Source of the DNA: Mariniflexile gromovii
GTDB lineage: Bacteria > Bacteroidota > Bacteroidia > Flavobacteriales > Flavobacteriaceae
DNA: 64,000 bases
Reading direction: 5' to 3'
Assembly (NCBI RefSeq): GCF_017814435.1
Contig: NZ_JAGJCB010000002.1
Span: 248,001 to 312,000, forward strand
The notes beneath the pieces were generated by a model. The model saw nothing but the letters and a program-made list of their open reading frames with translations. It was not told the origin of the DNA and did no database searches. Below are positions 1 through 7,797 of this stretch, in pieces; position 1 is the stretch's first letter; each line of letters starts with the position of its first letter. The position numbers were made by a program, and so were the translations under genes.

Positions 1-30
1 GTAAGGTTTACGGACTTAAGAAATTTCCAT

Positions 31-118
31 AAAAACAAAAAGGCTGAGAAAACCCAACCTTTTACGCCGACCGGGGACACCCCAATCCTAATATTTTTTA
101 ACAACCTATTGTCGTTAT
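31..118 (-). ncRNA. Candidate small RNA or attenuator leader
   Basis: The predicted minus-strand transcript folds into three consecutive hairpins. The first has arms at 111-116 and 100-105 (AACGAC/GTTGTT). The second is a GC-rich GGGG-TGT-CCCC at 73-83. The third has arms at 53-59 and 42-48 and is followed by TTTTTGTTTTT (41-31), an intrinsic-terminator arrangement. No open reading frame of useful length lies inside. It could be a stand-alone RNA of about 85 nt or the attenuator of a gene beyond the left edge. I do not recognise it as tmRNA, SRP RNA, RNase P or a known riboswitch. Confidence 0.35.
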
Positions 119-123
119 ACTCT

Positions 124-156
124 GCAAAGGTAACAAAAATAAATAACCTCACCCAA
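124..156 (-). promoter_or_regulatory. Bacteroidota-type promoter reading left
   Basis: On the minus strand there is an exact -7 box TACCTTTGC (124-132), and TTG (154-156) lies 21 bases upstream. This matches the Bacteroidota sigma consensus TTG-N19/21-TAnnTTTG. Transcription would start near 118 and run toward the left edge. It points away from the enoyl-CoA hydratase gene and so serves something at or beyond the left edge. Confidence 0.6.
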
Positions 157-270
157 CAGAGTATTTAAAAACAACTAAATTTATCCCAAATTATATCTCA
201 TCTATATCTTAATTACTCTTTTTAGTCGGAAAAACATACATAAACTAACATTATTATTTAACCCCAAAAC

Positions 271-1053
271 CTACTTCCCAGGAAAATTAGCCTTCCGCTT
301 TTGTAAAAAAGCGGTAGTACCCTCCGTAAAATCATCGGTACCAAAACAATTTCCAAATTCCTCTATTTCAACATCATAACCATTAACACCATCTTCAAAA
401 TTAGCGTTAATAGCTCGAATGGCCGAACTTATGGCAACCAATGAATTGTTTGAGATTTTATTGGCTATTTTTTCGCAAAGTGGAAGCAATTCTTCTTGTG
501 GCACTACATGGTTTACCAAACCATAATTTAAGGCTTGGTTGGCATCAATCATATTTGCGGTCATAATCATTTCCATAGCGCGCCCTTTACCAATTAATTG
601 AGGCAAACGTTGTGTGCCTCCATACCCGGGAATCACCCCAAGCGACACTTCTGGAAGTCCCATTTTAGCATTATCGCTCGCTACCCTAAAATGGCATGCC
701 ATGGCTAATTCCAAGCCACCACCAAGCGCAAAACCATTAACAGCAGCAATTACGGGTTTTGATAGGTTTTCAACAAAATCAAACAGCATTTCTTGACCTT
801 TAGCTGCCAGTTTTGTGCCTTCATTTACATTAAAATCGGCAAATTCGCTAATATCGGCACCGGCAACAAAGGCTTTTTCGCCACTTCCGGTTAAAATAAT
901 AACTTTAGTGTCGTCATCTTCTTCCTCATCGTTAAAAGCTTCGTGCAATTCTTCAATCGTTTCTTTGTTTAAAGCATTTAATTTGTTTGGTCGGTTAATG
1001 GTTATGGTAGTGATACCATTGTTTTCTTCTACTAAAATATTTTTGTATGCCAT
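271..1053 (-). CDS. Enoyl-CoA hydratase/isomerase family protein (crotonase)
   Basis: The 260-residue protein is a crotonase-fold enzyme, the normal length for enoyl-CoA hydratase. It would hydrate trans-2-enoyl-CoA to 3-hydroxyacyl-CoA in fatty-acid or amino-acid degradation in the cytoplasm. The oxyanion-hole segment AGADISEF is at 64-71, the GGGLELAM segment at 111-118 carries E115, and GLPE at 132-135 carries E135. These match the two catalytic glutamates of rat mitochondrial hydratase (Glu144 and Glu164), so hydratase rather than isomerase activity is likely. The C-terminus ends in the typical FLQKRKANFPGK. The ATG start is clear. The gene is monocistronic, and a 131-bp palindromic element separates it from the upstream kinase gene. 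Confidence 0.9.
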   Translation of the reverse strand: MAYKNILVEENNGITTITINRPNKLNALNKETIEELHEAFNDEEEDDDTKVIILTGSGEKAFVAGADISEFADFNVNEGTKLAAKGQEMLFDFVENLSKPVIAAVNGFALGGGLELAMACHFRVASDNAKMGLPEVSLGVIPGYGGTQRLPQLIGKGRAMEMIMTANMIDANQALNYGLVNHVVPQEELLPLCEKIANKISNNSLVAISSAIRAINANFEDGVNGYDVEIEEFGNCFGTDDFTEGTTAFLQKRKANFPGK

Positions 1054-1073
1054 TGTTTTATTATTATTTAGAT

Positions 1074-1204
1074 GAGGCTGTCTGAAAAGTGTTTAATGTT
1101 TTATTTGTCAGGTTGAGCTTGTCGAAACCGATATTGATTATCAGTAAGTTGAAATATTTCGACAAGCTCAATATGACATAGAACTGCACTTTTCAGACAG
1201 ACTC
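1074..1204. repeat. 131-bp palindromic element, copy 1
   Basis: The ends are imperfect inverted repeats (gaggctgtctgaaaagtg and cacttttcagacagactc), and a nested pair (gagcttgtcgaaa and tttcgacaagctc) lies inside. The same 131-bp element recurs at 44891-45021 with only scattered differences. It has no coding capacity and looks like a MITE-like or REP-like dispersed element. It fills nearly the whole gap between the crotonase and kinase genes, where it could form a strong hairpin in RNA from either strand. Confidence 0.85.
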
Positions 1205-1207
1205 ATT

Positions 1208-2665
1208 TTATTCCTTGGGAAACGTTACCCTAAATATAGTGCCTTTATCTTTTTCGGTTGTAAATGTAATGGTGCCTTTATAGGTTTCTACCATGTTTTT
1301 AACCATGGCTAAACCAAGCCCCATACCACTGGTTTTGGTGGTGAATTTGGGTTCGAAAACCTTATCCACATTTTCTTCTAAAATACCCGAACCATTGTCT
1401 GCCACCGTAATAATCACATCTTTGGCATCGGTAGATACATTGATGCTTATTTTTGGGGTTATAGTATCTGGTATGGATTGAATAGCATTTTTAACCAAAT
1501 TGGTAACCACACGTATTAATTGGGTTCGGTCTAATTTAGCTATAATTTCTTCTTTCTCCGCCGAAAAATCGATATAATCTTCATTAAATATTTCTAAAGC
1601 GAGCCTTACAATATTCACCACATTTAAAGTTTCGTTTTGTTGCGCTGGCATATTTGCAAAATTTGAAAATGCAGATGCTATAGAACTCATGGTATCTATT
1701 TGCTGAATTAAGGTTTTGCTATATTCATCTAATTTGGAATGGATATTTTCATCTTGAGGATTAAATTTTCGTTGGAAGTTTTGAACTGTTAATCGCATGG
1801 GAGTTAAGGGGTTTTTAATTTCGTGCGCTACTTGTTTTGCCATTTCCCTCCAAGCCTGTTCGCGCTCGCTTCGTGCCAATTGTATGGCACTTTCCTCCAG
1901 TTCGTCAATCATGCTGTTATACGAACTCACTAGTGTTGATATTTCTTCACTGGTATCATTCACAATAATTTTTTGGTTGCGTTTTTCCAATCGGGTGGTA
2001 TTGATTTTATCACTTATGGCTTTTAACGATTTTGTAATGTATTTAGATAATAAAAACGCAATTGCAATGGCCATAAGCAACACAAACATAAAGGCAAAGG
2101 CGATACGTTTTAAAAATTCTAAAAGCTCTTTGGTTAAAAAATCGTCCTTTTCTAAATAGGGTAAATTTAATATGGCAATGGATTTGGATTTTTGGTCTAC
2201 AAGATAAGTGTACGATGATTGAAAGGTTTCTCCATTTTCAACGCGCTTAAAAACATATCGATGGTGTGCTGTATTGGATAGGGCATTTAAAATTTCGGCA
2301 TCTATACATTGGTCTGCTACATTATTTTGCAAACCAGCTTTTGAAGAAATTAGTAAAGAGCCCTCTAAATCGTATAAATTAATTTGAAGTTTATGGATAT
2401 CGGCAATGTTGTAAACTTCTTCTTTAAATATGATGGGGATGTTTTCCGTTTTTACTTCCCAAGTGTTTTGTCTGCCGTTTAAAACCCGTCTTAAATGGGT
2501 TTGAATGTTCTCTTCTTTACGTTCTAAACGTTCTTTGTGGTAATCGCCACTTTGTTCGTTGTATTGGTAAATGGCTACCGCCGAAATAAGTACGGATGCC
2601 AACAATACCAAGAGTATCATAGCTAAAAAAATACGGGTTCGTAAAGAGAGTTTTTTTAGTTTCAT
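1208..2665 (-). CDS. NtrY-like sensor histidine kinase
   Basis: This 485-residue protein is a membrane sensor kinase. Transmembrane segments at about 12-34 and 186-208 bracket a periplasmic sensor region of about 150 residues. A HAMP-like linker (209-262) follows. The HisKA box has phospho-acceptor H281 in the sequence VAHEIKNPLTPMRL, which is the NtrY-type H-box. The HATPase domain shows the N-box NLVKNAIQSI, the G1 box VADNGSGI and the G2 box GMGLGLAMVK. It lacks the PAS domain of classical NtrY. No response regulator lies beside it, so its partner must be encoded elsewhere. The signal sensed cannot be told from the sequence. Confidence 0.88.
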   Translation of the reverse strand: MKLKKLSLRTRIFLAMILLVLLASVLISAVAIYQYNEQSGDYHKERLERKEENIQTHLRRVLNGRQNTWEVKTENIPIIFKEEVYNIADIHKLQINLYDLEGSLLISSKAGLQNNVADQCIDAEILNALSNTAHHRYVFKRVENGETFQSSYTYLVDQKSKSIAILNLPYLEKDDFLTKELLEFLKRIAFAFMFVLLMAIAIAFLLSKYITKSLKAISDKINTTRLEKRNQKIIVNDTSEEISTLVSSYNSMIDELEESAIQLARSEREQAWREMAKQVAHEIKNPLTPMRLTVQNFQRKFNPQDENIHSKLDEYSKTLIQQIDTMSSIASAFSNFANMPAQQNETLNVVNIVRLALEIFNEDYIDFSAEKEEIIAKLDRTQLIRVVTNLVKNAIQSIPDTITPKISINVSTDAKDVIITVADNGSGILEENVDKVFEPKFTTKTSGMGLGLAMVKNMVETYKGTITFTTEKDKGTIFRVTFPKE

Positions 2666-2792
2666 ATAATGAATGATGCCTTAAATATAGCAATAATCGA
2701 ACCAAAGACCGCAAGGGAAAATTCCAAAAAAAATAAATTCCAAATTCTAAACGTATCTATTGGGATTTGCTGTTTGAAAATTGGGTTTTCAA

Positions 2793-3341
2793 TTAAGCTT
2801 CCGGATTTTTACTTCGGATGTTTTTATAAACCTTGAAACCTAACATGATTAAAACTCCCAAAACAATAATGCCCACAACGCCCCAAACCCAATTGATGGC
2901 ACTTTTTAAAATGACCAAAAACACAACAGCAAATAGGATAAACGTAGCACCTTCATTCCAAATACGCATAAAACTGGATGTTTTTTTTACCACATCGTTT
3001 TGAAGTTGCTTGTAATATTGATGTGTTTTTAGGTGATAAATGATGAGCAATAAAACGAATGCTAATTTTACATGCATCCAAGGTTGTTGTAACCAAAACG
3101 GTTGTAAAATGAGCAGCCAAATAGCGAAAATGGTAGCTAAAATAGCTGATGGCCATGTGATGATGAACCACAAACGCTTTGCCATAAGTTTGAGTTGTTT
3201 CCCTAGAATTTCTTTGTCGGGTGATGGTTTATGGAACGCTTCAATTTGATACACAAACAACCTAGGAATGTAAAACAAACCTGCAAACCAAGTAATGACA
3301 AAAATAAGATGAAACGATTTTATGTAGTTGTAATACTCCAT
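2793..3341 (-). CDS. hemJ: Protoporphyrinogen IX oxidase, HemJ type
   Basis: This 182-residue integral membrane protein has about five hydrophobic helices. It begins with the HemJ hallmark FHLIFVITWFAGLFYIPRLF, carrying H11, and has a second conserved segment WMHVK with H90 and K92. H11 and K92 correspond to the family's heme-ligand histidine and essential lysine. HemJ converts protoporphyrinogen IX to protoporphyrin IX in the cytoplasmic membrane, one step before ferrochelatase. The gene is last in the hemH-MATE-hemJ run and starts two bases after the MATE stop. The family was formerly annotated as CopD-like or UPF0093. The presence of hemH two genes upstream supports the HemJ reading. Confidence 0.88.
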   Translation of the reverse strand: MEYYNYIKSFHLIFVITWFAGLFYIPRLFVYQIEAFHKPSPDKEILGKQLKLMAKRLWFIITWPSAILATIFAIWLLILQPFWLQQPWMHVKLAFVLLLIIYHLKTHQYYKQLQNDVVKKTSSFMRIWNEGATFILFAVVFLVILKSAINWVWGVVGIIVLGVLIMLGFKVYKNIRSKNPEA

Positions 3342-3343
3342 AA

Positions 3344-4696
3344 CTAAACGGGTTGATTGATTAAAGTGGTTTTTACTTCTCTATTTAAAAAATAAGCAGT
3401 TACGATGGTTGAAAGCACATCGGAAATAGGGAAGGATATCCACACTCCTAATTCGCCATAAAACTTTGGCAATATTAAAATTAACGGAATGAAGAAAAAC
3501 CCTTGGCGCGTTAAGGTTAATAACAAGGCAGGAATTGCTTTCCCGATAGACTGAAAATAGGCTGCCCCAATAAGTTGTACTGCTATAATTGGTGTGGCGG
3601 CAAATACCCAACGCATATCGTTTGGTGTTTGTTTTATAACCTCTACATCGGTAGTAAACATGCGGGTAATAGCTTCTGGGAACACCATTAATACAATAAA
3701 TATGCAGGTTGATAATATGGTGGCATATTTTATGGCGATATTGATGCTTTGCCGAACCCTATGGTAATTTTGAGCGCCATAGTTAAAGCCCGCAATGGGC
3801 AAAAAGCCTTGTGTAATACCCAACACCGGAAACATGGCAAACATGAGCATACGACCCACAATGGCGTAAGCTGTTACAGAGATTTCACCACCTAAATCGA
3901 ACAAAATATTATTCATAAACAAATAGGTAATACTCACTACAGCTTGTCGTGCCAAGGTTACAAATCCTAAGGATGCTATTTCGGAAACTATAGACGGACT
4001 TAAGCCAAAATGCAAAGCGTTAATTTTTAATTCGGAGTTTTTAGAAAGGAAAAACCAAAAAATAAAAATGAAACAAATGATGTACGAAATGGAGGTTGCC
4101 CAAGCAGCACCTTCCATTCCAAAGTCCAATACGTTTATAAAAATATAATCTAAAAGTAAGTTGCTTACCGATGGAATCATCATAGCATACATGGCAAATT
4201 TAGGCTTCCCTTCGGCTCTAATTACCGTATTCCCCATCATACTCAACGCCAAAAACGGTACGCCATACAACACAATGGTATAGTAAATTTTTGCAGGTTC
4301 AAAAATAGCGCCCTTTCCACCAAACGATAGGATGATAGCATCTGCAAAAAACAATCCAATCACAACTAAAGAAATAGTAAGCAATAAGGTAAGTGTAATT
4401 TGATTTCCAAAGGTTTTAAGCGCTTTATCTTTACTGCCAGAGCCCAATGCCCTAGAAATAATAGAAGAACCACCTATGCCAATGGCCATACCCAGAGCCG
4501 CTATAAAAAACGATACGGGTAACACCACATTAATGGCCGCTATGGCTGTAGAGCCTATCCAATGACCCACAAAAATAGTATCAACCAAAATATTTAGCGA
4601 CATCACCAAAATACCAATAGATGCCGGAACCGCTTGCTTGATTAAAATTTTCCCGATGGGTTGCGAGCCTAAATCTTGTGATGATACTTTTGCCAT
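3344..4696 (-). CDS. MATE family efflux transporter
   Basis: The 450-residue protein has about twelve hydrophobic segments and the usual MATE length. It contains paired repeats with motifs such as ALGMAIGIGGSSIISRALG and PVLGITQGFLPIAGFNYGAQ, which place it in the MATE/NorM-DinF superfamily of Na+ or H+ coupled exporters. Its start overlaps the hemH stop (TAATG at 4698-4694) and hemJ follows two bases after its stop, so translation is probably coupled. The substrate is unknown. Its position between ferrochelatase and protoporphyrinogen oxidase suggests a link to porphyrin or heme handling, but that is inference. Confidence 0.88.
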   Translation of the reverse strand: MAKVSSQDLGSQPIGKILIKQAVPASIGILVMSLNILVDTIFVGHWIGSTAIAAINVVLPVSFFIAALGMAIGIGGSSIISRALGSGSKDKALKTFGNQITLTLLLTISLVVIGLFFADAIILSFGGKGAIFEPAKIYYTIVLYGVPFLALSMMGNTVIRAEGKPKFAMYAMMIPSVSNLLLDYIFINVLDFGMEGAAWATSISYIICFIFIFWFFLSKNSELKINALHFGLSPSIVSEIASLGFVTLARQAVVSITYLFMNNILFDLGGEISVTAYAIVGRMLMFAMFPVLGITQGFLPIAGFNYGAQNYHRVRQSINIAIKYATILSTCIFIVLMVFPEAITRMFTTDVEVIKQTPNDMRWVFAATPIIAVQLIGAAYFQSIGKAIPALLLTLTRQGFFFIPLILILPKFYGELGVWISFPISDVLSTIVTAYFLNREVKTTLINQPV

Positions 4697-5730
4697 TACG
4701 CTTTAATTGTTTCAGCAGTTGCCCAATGATTGATCCATTTAGAAAGTAAGGCTACCCAAGCATCATCATCGTTTAAGCAAGGTACGGTTGTAAAATCCTT
4801 TCCACCCATTTCATGGAAAATTTCCTGACCTTCCATCGCTATTTCTTCCAACGTTTCCAAACAGTCGCTTACAAATGCTGGGGTAACAATGGCCATACTT
4901 TTAAGGCCTTTTTTACCTAAACGCTCAATGGTTCTATCGGTATACGGTTGTAACCATGGGTCGAATCCTAAACGGGATTGGAACGATGTTGAATACGAAC
5001 CTTCCTTTAATTGAAGTTTTTCGGCCACCAATCTAGTAACCTCTAAACATTGATGGCGGTAACAAAACTCGTGTGCCTTACTTGGCGTTACACAACAACT
5101 ACCATCTATTTTACAATGCGATTTTGTAATATCGCTTTTTCGAATATGCCGTTCTGGAACCCCATGATATGAAAATAATAGATGTTCGTAATTCTTACCC
5201 TCCAAATGTTTTTTTATGGAATCTGAAAGCACTTCAATATAATCGGGTTTGTTGTAAAATGCAGGCACCGATTCAATTTTTAAATTAGGAAAGTATTGCT
5301 GGCGAAGTTCCTCGGCTAAAACCGTAATGGTTTCGGTAGTTGCCATGGCAAATTGTGGATATAGTGGAAACAGCAACACCTCAGAAACACCTTTATCTAC
5401 CAATTCTTGAAGTCCTTTTTTAATGGTCATACTGCCATAACGCATGGCTAGTGCCACAGGCATTTCAACCTGTTTTTGTATTTTCTTTTGAAGCCTTTCT
5501 GAAAGCACAATTAAAGGAGAACCTTCCTCCCACCATATTTTTTTATACGCCGCTGCCGATTGTTTTGGGCGTGTTTTTAAAATAATGCCTTTTACAAGTG
5601 CTGTTCTGGCTATCAAGGGAATATCGATAACGCGCTCATCCATTAAAAATTCGCCTAAATATTTTTTTACGTCTTTTGGGGTTGGGCTATCGGGTGAGCC
5701 AAGGTTTACTAGTAAAATTCCTTTTTTCAT
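4696..5730 (-). CDS. hemH: Ferrochelatase
   Basis: Ferrochelatase inserts Fe2+ into protoporphyrin IX, the last step of protoheme synthesis. The 344-residue protein has the family start KKGILLVNLGSPDSP. The metal-inserting histidine is H189 in LLFSYHGVPERH, and the conserved acidic residue is E292 in AFVSDCLETLEEI, matching B. subtilis His183 and Glu264. A cysteine-containing stretch (C206, C212, C213, C223, C228) lies after the active-site histidine. I cannot tell whether it binds a cofactor. It is the first gene of the hemH-MATE-hemJ unit, which reads away from hemA. A REP palindrome and a small ORF lie just upstream. Confidence 0.96.
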   Translation of the reverse strand: MKKGILLVNLGSPDSPTPKDVKKYLGEFLMDERVIDIPLIARTALVKGIILKTRPKQSAAAYKKIWWEEGSPLIVLSERLQKKIQKQVEMPVALAMRYGSMTIKKGLQELVDKGVSEVLLFPLYPQFAMATTETITVLAEELRQQYFPNLKIESVPAFYNKPDYIEVLSDSIKKHLEGKNYEHLLFSYHGVPERHIRKSDITKSHCKIDGSCCVTPSKAHEFCYRHQCLEVTRLVAEKLQLKEGSYSTSFQSRLGFDPWLQPYTDRTIERLGKKGLKSMAIVTPAFVSDCLETLEEIAMEGQEIFHEMGGKDFTTVPCLNDDDAWVALLSKWINHWATAETIKA

Positions 5731-5753
5731 TTAATAATTTTATTGTTTCTCAG

Positions 5754-5782
5754 ACCTCACAGGTTTTAAAAACCTGTGAGGT
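5754..5782. repeat. 29-bp REP palindrome (CACAGG variant)
   Basis: This is a nearly perfect palindrome beginning acctcacaggtttt and ending aaaacctgtgaggt. It sits upstream of hemH, between it and the 53-residue ORF. The same 29-bp design recurs at 15065, 15635, 15692 and 30854. The outer bases ACCT...AGGT and the central AGGTTT/AAACCT are constant, while the bases between vary. Confidence 0.85.
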
Positions 5783-5794
5783 CTACTTTCAAAA

Positions 5795-5956
5795 TCAACC
5801 TTTGTTCTCTTCAATTTTTTGTTGATGGTATAGTTTTGGGCGTTCTTCAGTATAATCGCAATCTTGAAAAATACCGCAAGAAGTACTGGAACGCACTAAC
5901 GATTTTGTGTTTGCATTTTTAGATAATGCTTCAATTTCTGGGGTTAAATACTTCAT
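5795..5956 (-). CDS. Small unannotated protein, 53 residues
   Basis: The ORF begins ATG AAG TAT TTA and encodes a 53-residue soluble polar peptide starting MKYLTPEIEALSKNANTK, with cysteines at 27 and 33 (SCGIFQDC), ending in IEENKG and a TGA stop. It starts 24 bases after the ThuA-like gene stop on the same strand and precedes hemH. The composition looks protein-like and codon use resembles its neighbours. I do not recognise a family. The two cysteines six residues apart could bind metal or form a disulfide. It might also be a precursor peptide, though no modification enzyme lies nearby. Whether it is translated is unproven. Confidence 0.55.
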   Translation of the reverse strand: MKYLTPEIEALSKNANTKSLVRSSTSCGIFQDCDYTEERPKLYHQQKIEENKG

Positions 5957-5980
5957 CTGTTAATTTTTATTGTTCTAAAA

Positions 5981-6703
5981 TTACCGCTTTAAACAATACA
6001 AAATACCACCTAAAAGGTGTTGTTTAAATTCTGGTTCTGCATACGATTCGTTGGTATGACCTAAACCTGTGTAAAACGAGCGCCCGCCATCAAACTCATG
6101 ATACCATGCTATAGGGTGAAACGCGCCATTTTTTCCGCCTTCATAAGTTGATTCGTCTAAATTCAACAACACATTAATATCTTGATTGATGGATTTAAAG
6201 TTATACCATTCGTCGAAATGAACCCACTTTTCTTGCAAATGTTTTGTTGATGGATGTGTGCTGTTTATGCGTGTTATGGTTGCGCTCGATTGTTTTGAAT
6301 GGTTTAAAAAATAAGCGCCCACAAGTTTACCGTACCACGCCCAATCGTATTCGGTATCGGTAGCTGAATGGATGCCCATAAAACTACCCCCATTTTTAAT
6401 AAAGGTTTCAAAGGCTTTTTCTTCTTCGGCATTTAAAACATCGCCCGTTGTATTAAGAAAAATAACTAATTGGTATTGTTTTAAATTTTCTGGGGTAAAT
6501 AGCGCTGCATCTTCGGTGTGTGTTATTTCAAAATTATTTTGTTTGCTTAATGCTTCAATGGTTTTTACGCCTATTTCAATAGACTCGTGACGAAAACCAC
6601 TTGTTTTAGTAAAAACAAGCACTTTGTCTGGACTTTTAGGTGTGTCTGATGATTTGCAAGAAAGTGTTAATAAAACAACAAAAGCAATTAAAATGTTTTT
6701 CAT
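5981..6703 (-). CDS. ThuA-like domain lipoprotein
   Basis: The 240-residue protein begins with a lipoprotein signal peptide, and the lipobox LTLSC puts the lipidated cysteine at residue 16. The rest is a ThuA-like domain of class-I glutamine-amidotransferase fold. It starts VLVFTKTSGFRHESIE, continues with YQLVIFLNTTGDVL and the motif GSFMGIHSATDTEYDW, and ends near FYTGLGHTNESY. ThuA-like proteins are linked to trehalose or other sugar metabolism, but the reaction is poorly defined and there are no sugar genes here. The gene follows the AraC regulator by four bases and probably shares its transcript. The protein would sit in the periplasm or outer membrane. Confidence 0.82.
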   Translation of the reverse strand: MKNILIAFVVLLTLSCKSSDTPKSPDKVLVFTKTSGFRHESIEIGVKTIEALSKQNNFEITHTEDAALFTPENLKQYQLVIFLNTTGDVLNAEEEKAFETFIKNGGSFMGIHSATDTEYDWAWYGKLVGAYFLNHSKQSSATITRINSTHPSTKHLQEKWVHFDEWYNFKSINQDINVLLNLDESTYEGGKNGAFHPIAWYHEFDGGRSFYTGLGHTNESYAEPEFKQHLLGGILYCLKR

Positions 6704-6707
6704 AAAT

Positions 6708-7613
6708 TTAGTTTAAAGACATTAAATATTTTTTGGGTGTTGTGCCATATTTCTTTTTAAAAGCCGCAATAAAATGGCTTGCGGTACTGTAACCTACTTT
6801 TAAGCCGACTTCATTCACGTTATTTTCTCCCGATTCAAGCAATTTTCTAGCTACTTCCATTTTATAATCGAACAGAAAACTGAACACCGAATCGCCATAA
6901 ATTTGCTTAAAACCTTCTTTTAATTTTTTTAGATTCAACCCAATTTCATCGGCAAGTTCCTGTAAACTTGGTGGTTCTGCCATTCGGTTTATTATAATAT
7001 CCTTAGCTTTTCTAATTTTAATAACATTCGTTTCATCAACCAAAAACGGACATTGTTCAATATTGGCATCTTCGCTTCTGTTAAAATACAAACTTAAAAG
7101 CTCATAGGCTTTTCCTTTGAAATATAAATCTTTTATGGATTGATTGAGGTTGTAATTGATTAATTGATTAAGCACTATGGCCATAGAGGGCGTTATGCCT
7201 CCATCTTTATAATATTTTTTATCCTTGTTATCTTCATTTAAAAATGAAATATAATCGGCTTCCTGGGAAAACAATCCGTGGAATTTTTTAATGGAAATGA
7301 GCACAGAAACCATCCAAGAATGGGGACTTACTTGCAAATTGATGGGTAAATCGCGTTGTGGATTGTACAACAACAATGAGTTTTCTTCTAAAATATTGAG
7401 CACATAGCGCCCTTCGTTAAAAACAAATTTACTGGAGCCCTTAACGCAAAAATGAAATTGAATGTAATCGCTATGTATTTCTTTAAGAAGACTTTGCGTT
7501 TCGCTTCCATCATTTTTATAAACCAAAACCAAAAAACCATCTTCTACTTTTGTTTCGTCAAAAGAACTTACAGCGTTATTTTTTAGTGGACTTTTATCGT
7601 TATTTCCAATCAT
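6708..7613 (-). CDS. AraC family transcriptional regulator
   Basis: The 301-residue regulator has an N-terminal sensing domain of about 185 residues with no motif I recognise. The C-terminal double helix-turn-helix of about 100 residues runs from IRKAKDIIINRM through SLQELADEIGLNLKKLKEGFKQIYG and ends VGYSTASHFIAAFKKKYGTTPKKY, the AraC signature. The gene is divergent from hemA across a 184-bp gap and precedes the ThuA-like gene by four bases. It could control either side of the divergent heme region. Similar regulators in other bacteria respond to siderophores or metabolites, but the ligand here is unknown. Confidence 0.88.
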   Translation of the reverse strand: MIGNNDKSPLKNNAVSSFDETKVEDGFLVLVYKNDGSETQSLLKEIHSDYIQFHFCVKGSSKFVFNEGRYVLNILEENSLLLYNPQRDLPINLQVSPHSWMVSVLISIKKFHGLFSQEADYISFLNEDNKDKKYYKDGGITPSMAIVLNQLINYNLNQSIKDLYFKGKAYELLSLYFNRSEDANIEQCPFLVDETNVIKIRKAKDIIINRMAEPPSLQELADEIGLNLKKLKEGFKQIYGDSVFSFLFDYKMEVARKLLESGENNVNEVGLKVGYSTASHFIAAFKKKYGTTPKKYLMSLN

Positions 7614-7766
7614 CTTATTTAGATTTATTCTAAATTAATTACTCCAAACACATTGGTTTTACTGCAAAAATATGACATTTATCATATATTCCTTTAAAAA
7701 CACGCCAAAAAACCACAAACGACACTAAAAGTTCTTTCAGCGTTATTTTTTTTGTTTCCATACATC

Positions 7767-7775
7767 TACATTTGC
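7767..7775 (+). promoter_or_regulatory. hemA promoter -7 box
   Basis: TACATTTGC is an exact match to the Bacteroidota -7 element TAnnTTTG. It lies 22 bases before the hemA ATG, implying a short leader of about 15-20 nt. No convincing TTG is found at the expected -33 spacing, so activation by a regulator such as the divergent AraC protein is plausible. The 184-bp gap 7614-7797 holds no other feature I can support. Confidence 0.5.
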
Positions 7776-7797
7776 TTTCGGAATTACAAAACCAACT

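Noticed and set aside
40-60. ggctgagaaaaccc resembles the start of a TPP riboswitch on the plus strand
   Set aside because: The required second half (AACCTGAT and the downstream GGTAATGC-like core) is missing, and no thiamine gene follows. The minus-strand hairpin with U-tract explains the sequence better.
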